This document shows, piece by piece, positions 60,455 to 64,000 of a DNA stretch of 64,000 nt (position 1 is the first letter of the stretch; each line of letters starts with the position of its first letter). Origin of the DNA: Armatimonadota bacterium. GTDB lineage: Bacteria; Armatimonadota; Zipacnadia; UBA1398; JAKPQA01. The notes under the pieces were generated by a model. It saw only the letters and a program-made list of their open reading frames with translations, had not been told where the DNA came from and made no database searches. The stretch covers positions 1-64,000 of the forward strand of contig JAKPQA010000279.1 of the NCBI GenBank assembly GCA_029547025.1. The letters run 5' to 3'. The position numbers were made by a program, and so were the translations under genes.

Positions 60455-61786
60455 ATGGTCGGATGCCACCTCGGAAGGTTGCTGCAGGTCACGGTGGCCG
60501 GGGGATCCTATCAGGAAGGACTGACATCGGTCATCCAGGGGATCCCACCGGGCCTCCTAGTGACCGAACAGGCGATCTACGGCGACCTGCTTCTGCGGAA
60601 GCCAGGGGCCGACGAGTTGTCCTCCCCGCGCAAGGAGCCGGATCTGCCTATCATCTACACAGGGCTCAACGCCGCCGACACCGTCGAGGGCGCCGGCAAC
60701 TGCAACCGCACCAACGGCACGCCGATCACCATCCTGATCCCGAACCTCGACCGCCACTTCATCCATGTGAAGCAGTATCAGGACACCAATCGCACCCCAC
60801 GGCCCGGCCATGCTTCCTATGCTTCGTTCATCAAGTACGGGCCAGCAGACGATGCCATTGGTGCCGGCATCTTCAGCGGCCGATACACCTGCACCATCGT
60901 TGCCGCCGGCTCCATCGCCAAGCAGGTCCTCGCCGAGTGCGGTGTCCAGGTCTATGCCTTCGTTCGGGAGGCCGCCGGAGTACGGTGCCCCGACCTCGGC
61001 CACGATCTGGAGCTCGACCGGACCCGCCGATACCGGCAGATGCGGCGTGATCTGGATCCCTTCTACCAGCACGTCTATGTCAGTGGGCGCATCACCCCTG
61101 AGATGAGGTTTCTCGAGAAGACCCGCGTGTTTGCCGAGATCGAGCAGCAGATTGACGCCATCCGCGATGGGGCTCCCGCCATGGACCCGGCCGAGGTTCG
61201 CGACCGCTATGGTGTTCATCCGGTGATCAACTGCCCGGATCTCGATGCCGCCCAGGCTATGGTCGAGGCCTGCAACCGCGTCTCGGCCAGCGGCGATTCA
61301 TCGGGCGGCCTCGTCGAGGTGGTCGTCCTGGGCGCGCCGGTGGGTCTGGGTGAGCCCGTCTTCGCCAAGCTGGATGCCGAGCTTGGACGGATGCTCGGCA
61401 TCGGGGCTGTCAAAGGCGTCGAGGTGGGCGCCGGATTCGCCGTCAGGAACATGGTCGGCAGCCAGACGAACGACCAGATGCGCTCCGATGGCCGAACGGT
61501 GCTCTTCGACTCCAATCAGGCTGGCGGGATCACGGGGGGCCTAAGCACAGGACAGCCCATCATCGTGCGCCTGGCCGTCAAGCCAACACCCACAATTGCT
61601 AAGGCGCAACATACGATTGACAAGTACACTCTCGAAAATCGCGAGCTGGCGGCCATCACCCGGCGCGACCCCACCATCGTCGCGCGCGTCTGGCCGGTCG
61701 CCGAGGCGTTCACCGCCCTCGTGATCCTGGACAATCTGATGGCCTATTACGGATATGAGGAGCTGAAGAGAAGGACTGGCAGTTAA
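60455..61786 (+). CDS. Divergent chorismate synthase homologue
   Basis: 443 residues. Chorismate synthase fold features are clear: GIPPGL (29-34), TNGTPITILIPNLD (86-99), TPRPGHASY (114-122), GIFSGRYT (138-145), AGSIAKQVLA (151-160), GLGEPVFAKLDAELGRMLGI, SNQAGGITGGLSTGQPI and AVKPTPTIAKAQ. But the near-invariant GESHG is GGSYQ (16-20), GGGHFSGR is GAGIFSGR, and RHDPC is RRDPT. The catalytic His of GESHG is therefore Tyr19, while the His of RPGHAS (H119) is kept. It may have lost or changed its activity. RBS GAGGGGGAG lies before the ATG. It is divergent from alr. Confidence 0.8.
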   Translation: MVGCHLGRLLQVTVAGGSYQEGLTSVIQGIPPGLLVTEQAIYGDLLLRKPGADELSSPRKEPDLPIIYTGLNAADTVEGAGNCNRTNGTPITILIPNLDRHFIHVKQYQDTNRTPRPGHASYASFIKYGPADDAIGAGIFSGRYTCTIVAAGSIAKQVLAECGVQVYAFVREAAGVRCPDLGHDLELDRTRRYRQMRRDLDPFYQHVYVSGRITPEMRFLEKTRVFAEIEQQIDAIRDGAPAMDPAEVRDRYGVHPVINCPDLDAAQAMVEACNRVSASGDSSGGLVEVVVLGAPVGLGEPVFAKLDAELGRMLGIGAVKGVEVGAGFAVRNMVGSQTNDQMRSDGRTVLFDSNQAGGITGGLSTGQPIIVRLAVKPTPTIAKAQHTIDKYTLENRELAAITRRDPTIVARVWPVAEAFTALVILDNLMAYYGYEELKRRTGS

Positions 61787-61898
61787 CCTTCGGCTAACCG
61801 ACTATCAGCTTGCCATATCATGTGCTGGGTGGATCCGTGGGGCCATCCCCCGCCTGGCCGGCGCGGGCTGCGCGCGGAACGATCGCTGTGGCACTGCC

Positions 61899-64000
61899 TC
61901 ACCTCGGCTCAAACAACATGAACTCCCAAAGGGTCGGCCCGCCCGGGCCATCGGTGATGAGGAGGCGGACGCGCTGGGCGGTGACGGGCTCGAACTCAAT
62001 GTCCAGATTCGTGCCGATGGGGCCGCCCCGTGCGAAGGTCACCCAATCGCCCCCTCGCTCCATTTGGAGTTCGAAAGCACGCACTCGGCCGTATGCCTCC
62101 GAGAGATAGGCCCGGCCGATGCGTTCGGGGCGGCCGAGGTCCACCGCCAACCACGCCTGCGAAACCGTGTCGTCCGTTGCCCAGCGCGTGCCCGCATCAC
62201 CGTCGGACGCCATCTCGGGCCCGTAGACTGACATGCCGCGGTAGACGTTCGACGCGGTCGTGGGCTTGCCCAGGTTGAGTGCGCTCCCGGCGTCCTCGGG
62301 CAGGTCCGGAATGTCCTCGACCGGCAGGTCAGGGCCGAGTGGCGGATGCCCGACCCGGTCACGCAGCCATCGCCGCAGAACCGCCAGCTTGTGAGGCGGG
62401 ACGAGCTCGTCCCACAGGCGTAGTGGCTGGACCTCGGGTACCGCGGTGGGCGTGCTCAGACGCAGGGTCACGATCTGCTGCGGGCGCAGCGGGAACTCAT
62501 AGACCGGCCCACCACGCAGGGGACGCCGGTTGCCTCCTACGAGGTCGGTGAGCCAGGCCCGCCGATGGGGGAGCCTGATCTCGACCTGCCCAGTGCCCGC
62601 AGCGCCGCGGCACTCGACCATCCGCAGCTCGATCTCACCGCCCTCGCGCCTCAACGCCTCGGTAACCAGGTTCGGCGAAGTCCGAACGAGCGAGGAACCG
62701 GGAAGCTCCCGGACGCCCGGGACACAGACCGGCGGCGCGTTGTACGCGTAGGCCGCCCTGGCTACGTCTGCCTGGCCGAAGGCATCGGAGTGTGCCAACA
62801 GGGCGAAAGCCGCTCGGTGCGTGCCTCGGCCGCTAAGCCAGTCGCACCGGTAGCCGAGATACTTGTCTTGCGCGCTCAGAAGGAACAGCGTCGGTGTGCT
62901 GCCCGTGAGCTCCCTACCAGGCAGGCCGCGGTCGAGGATCGCGACGCCGCCTCCTCCAGTGAGCTGGTAGTCCGACCAGCGGATGGCCGCCTGAATGCCG
63001 TCGGCGTAGCCAGGTAGAGCCGGGTTCGCCACCTGCCACGCGGCGTGCGAGAACCCGTAGGGGATGCCGCGCCGAACCTGTGAGATGCTGCCGGCCAGTG
63101 GGAACTCCGCCAGGACCACGGTGCCGCTGGGGACATCCGTGACCTCGACATCGAAGTCGATGCGAGGGGAATCGCGGTAGAACCGGATCGTCTGGCTCAC
63201 GGGCCTGCCCTCGATCAGGGTGCCCTCAGACCGGACGATAGTTGCCACGGGTCCTCTAACCGCGGTGACGCGCGCGGCCCCCCGAGCGGACTCGGCCAGC
63301 CGCTGCCGTCCGGACCGTGGAGGCGTGTCGTGGCCGTCGCCGCCGGTCTCGGCGACGATCTGCACGGGTCCTGCAAGAAGCTCTCGGCCGTGCGGTGCAA
63401 GCCTGAGACTGCACAGCGCGCCAGTCCGCGGGTCGACCCTGGCGCAGTAGTGACGCGTTATGATGGCTTCACTCGCATCCGCAGGCTCAGGTTCTGGCGG
63501 CGCGCCCGCTGTGATCCGTGGTGTCCACGTGCCCATGGCGGGCAAAGAGGCGGCGACCAGCGTCTGTCCGTCGGCATACTGCTGCGATGGCACCCCCGTC
63601 ACGTATGTTCCGGGCGAAAGTCGGAGGACGAACGGCTCGCTTCTCTCCCAACTCACCGGGTTGAACAGCCCGAGTCGGCTCCCGCGCCCGCCGAGGGCGT
63701 GCATGGCTGCCTGCTGGGTCCGAGTGCACGCTTCGTCAACCCAATCGAAGCGATCCTTCACATCCCACGAGCGCGGGTGGTCGAAAACCATCCCGCCCGC
63801 GGCGCCCCACAGCGTGTTCCGGTCCATGTTGAGGAGCATCTGCAACCAGGCGCAGTAGAGCGACTGAGCGGGGTAGGTGTACTCAGCGGTCGTGCTGGCC
63901 ACCGTTGCCAGCGCCTCGGTGGCAGCGAGGCTGTGCTCCGACGAGCGGTACCAGCCCTTCACCTTGGGGTTCTCGATCCAGAATGACGTCCAGGACAAAC
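61899..64000 (-). CDS. GH38 alpha-mannosidase with F5/8-type C-terminal domain, partial
   Basis: The 5' part lies beyond the window; at least 700 residues are here. GH38 features include LYCAWLQMLLNMDRN, LGLFNPVSWERSEPFVL and the beta-sandwich that follows (RVDPRTGALCSLRL). The catalytic nucleophile region is not in the window. The C-terminal 140 residues are an F5/8 type C (CBM32-like) module: LNLGKPTTASNVYRGMSVYG, then AWLAVDLGRPERIGRAYLSE. Signal status cannot be judged. Predicted to remove alpha-mannose from glycans, with the C-terminal module for carbohydrate binding. Confidence 0.85.
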   Translation of the reverse strand, partial: LSWTSFWIENPKVKGWYRSSEHSLAATEALATVASTTAEYTYPAQSLYCAWLQMLLNMDRNTLWGAAGGMVFDHPRSWDVKDRFDWVDEACTRTQQAAMHALGGRGSRLGLFNPVSWERSEPFVLRLSPGTYVTGVPSQQYADGQTLVAASLPAMGTWTPRITAGAPPEPEPADASEAIITRHYCARVDPRTGALCSLRLAPHGRELLAGPVQIVAETGGDGHDTPPRSGRQRLAESARGAARVTAVRGPVATIVRSEGTLIEGRPVSQTIRFYRDSPRIDFDVEVTDVPSGTVVLAEFPLAGSISQVRRGIPYGFSHAAWQVANPALPGYADGIQAAIRWSDYQLTGGGGVAILDRGLPGRELTGSTPTLFLLSAQDKYLGYRCDWLSGRGTHRAAFALLAHSDAFGQADVARAAYAYNAPPVCVPGVRELPGSSLVRTSPNLVTEALRREGGEIELRMVECRGAAGTGQVEIRLPHRRAWLTDLVGGNRRPLRGGPVYEFPLRPQQIVTLRLSTPTAVPEVQPLRLWDELVPPHKLAVLRRWLRDRVGHPPLGPDLPVEDIPDLPEDAGSALNLGKPTTASNVYRGMSVYGPEMASDGDAGTRWATDDTVSQAWLAVDLGRPERIGRAYLSEAYGRVRAFELQMERGGDWVTFARGGPIGTNLDIEFEPVTAQRVRLLITDGPGGPTLWEFMLFEPR

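Noticed and set aside
1-64000. CRISPR arrays, insertion sequences, phage genes
   Set aside because: No regularly spaced repeats, transposase, integrase or capsid-type sequence was seen on either strand.

Overview
The window is GC-rich bacterial chromosome with short intergenic gaps, many GTG starts and strong Shine-Dalgarno sequences. No plasmid, phage, IS or CRISPR signature was seen. Housekeeping genes (phoH-pgpH-ybeY, a DUF512 gene next to der, nrdR, alr, rnpB, one tRNA-Leu) sit among many secreted glycosidase-type proteins and Gfo/Idh/MocA or sugar-isomerase enzymes. A PgpH-type HD protein, a DUF512-der pair and a TrpB2-type synthase alongside DUF4091 and DUF4838 proteins would suit an Armatimonadota-like or related carbohydrate-degrading bacterium. 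That placement is inference from gene mix only.

Layout. 1-6072 (minus): end of a partial secreted protein, aminotransferase, Lrp/AsnC regulator, a NapH/NapG-like polyferredoxin, a Tat-exported DUF362 protein and a TPR protein, close enough to be one or two operons. 6229-11674: a Gfo/Idh oxidoreductase converging on the phoH-pgpH-ybeY-dgkA/PAP2 operon. 12189-19462 (plus): TetR regulator, B12-type radical SAM enzyme, HAD hydrolase, deoxyhypusine-synthase-like protein, DUF4091 protein, DapA-like protein and a tiny zinc ribbon. 19504-31151: secreted glycosidase-like, beta-propeller and uncharacterised proteins, a GNAT and an RNase H-like protein. 31404-37577: class II aldolase, a frameshifted arrestin-like locus, TrpB2, an unknown exported protein, a sugar isomerase and a 58-aa small gene. 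37842-41030 (plus): arginine-phosphatase-like protein, DUF512 protein and Der. 41052-54298: a Gfo/Idh oxidoreductase, rnpB, GH36, a LamG protein, GH29, a phosphodiesterase, tRNA-Leu and a beta-helix lyase. 54317-64000: alcohol dehydrogenase, NrdR, a zinc-ribbon membrane protein, a CPBP protein, a CDF exporter, Alr, a divergent chorismate-synthase homologue and the C-terminal part of a GH38 mannosidase.

Biology. The glycan side covers alpha-galactoside, alpha-fucoside, alpha-mannoside and uronate-type substrates, with intracellular oxidoreductases, isomerases and an aldolase to process sugars. No sugar transporter is present, so uptake must be encoded elsewhere. The most unusual items are a chorismate synthase homologue that has lost the GESHG histidine and other conserved residues; a 58-aa gene with an excellent ribosome binding site and a strong hairpin behind it; further small genes that look real but carry one-base frame breaks; a promoter with an operator-like palindrome upstream of an RNase H-like gene; and a CPBP protein missing the catalytic glutamate. 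Several apparent frameshifts could be assembly indels, so read-level checks matter before biological conclusions.
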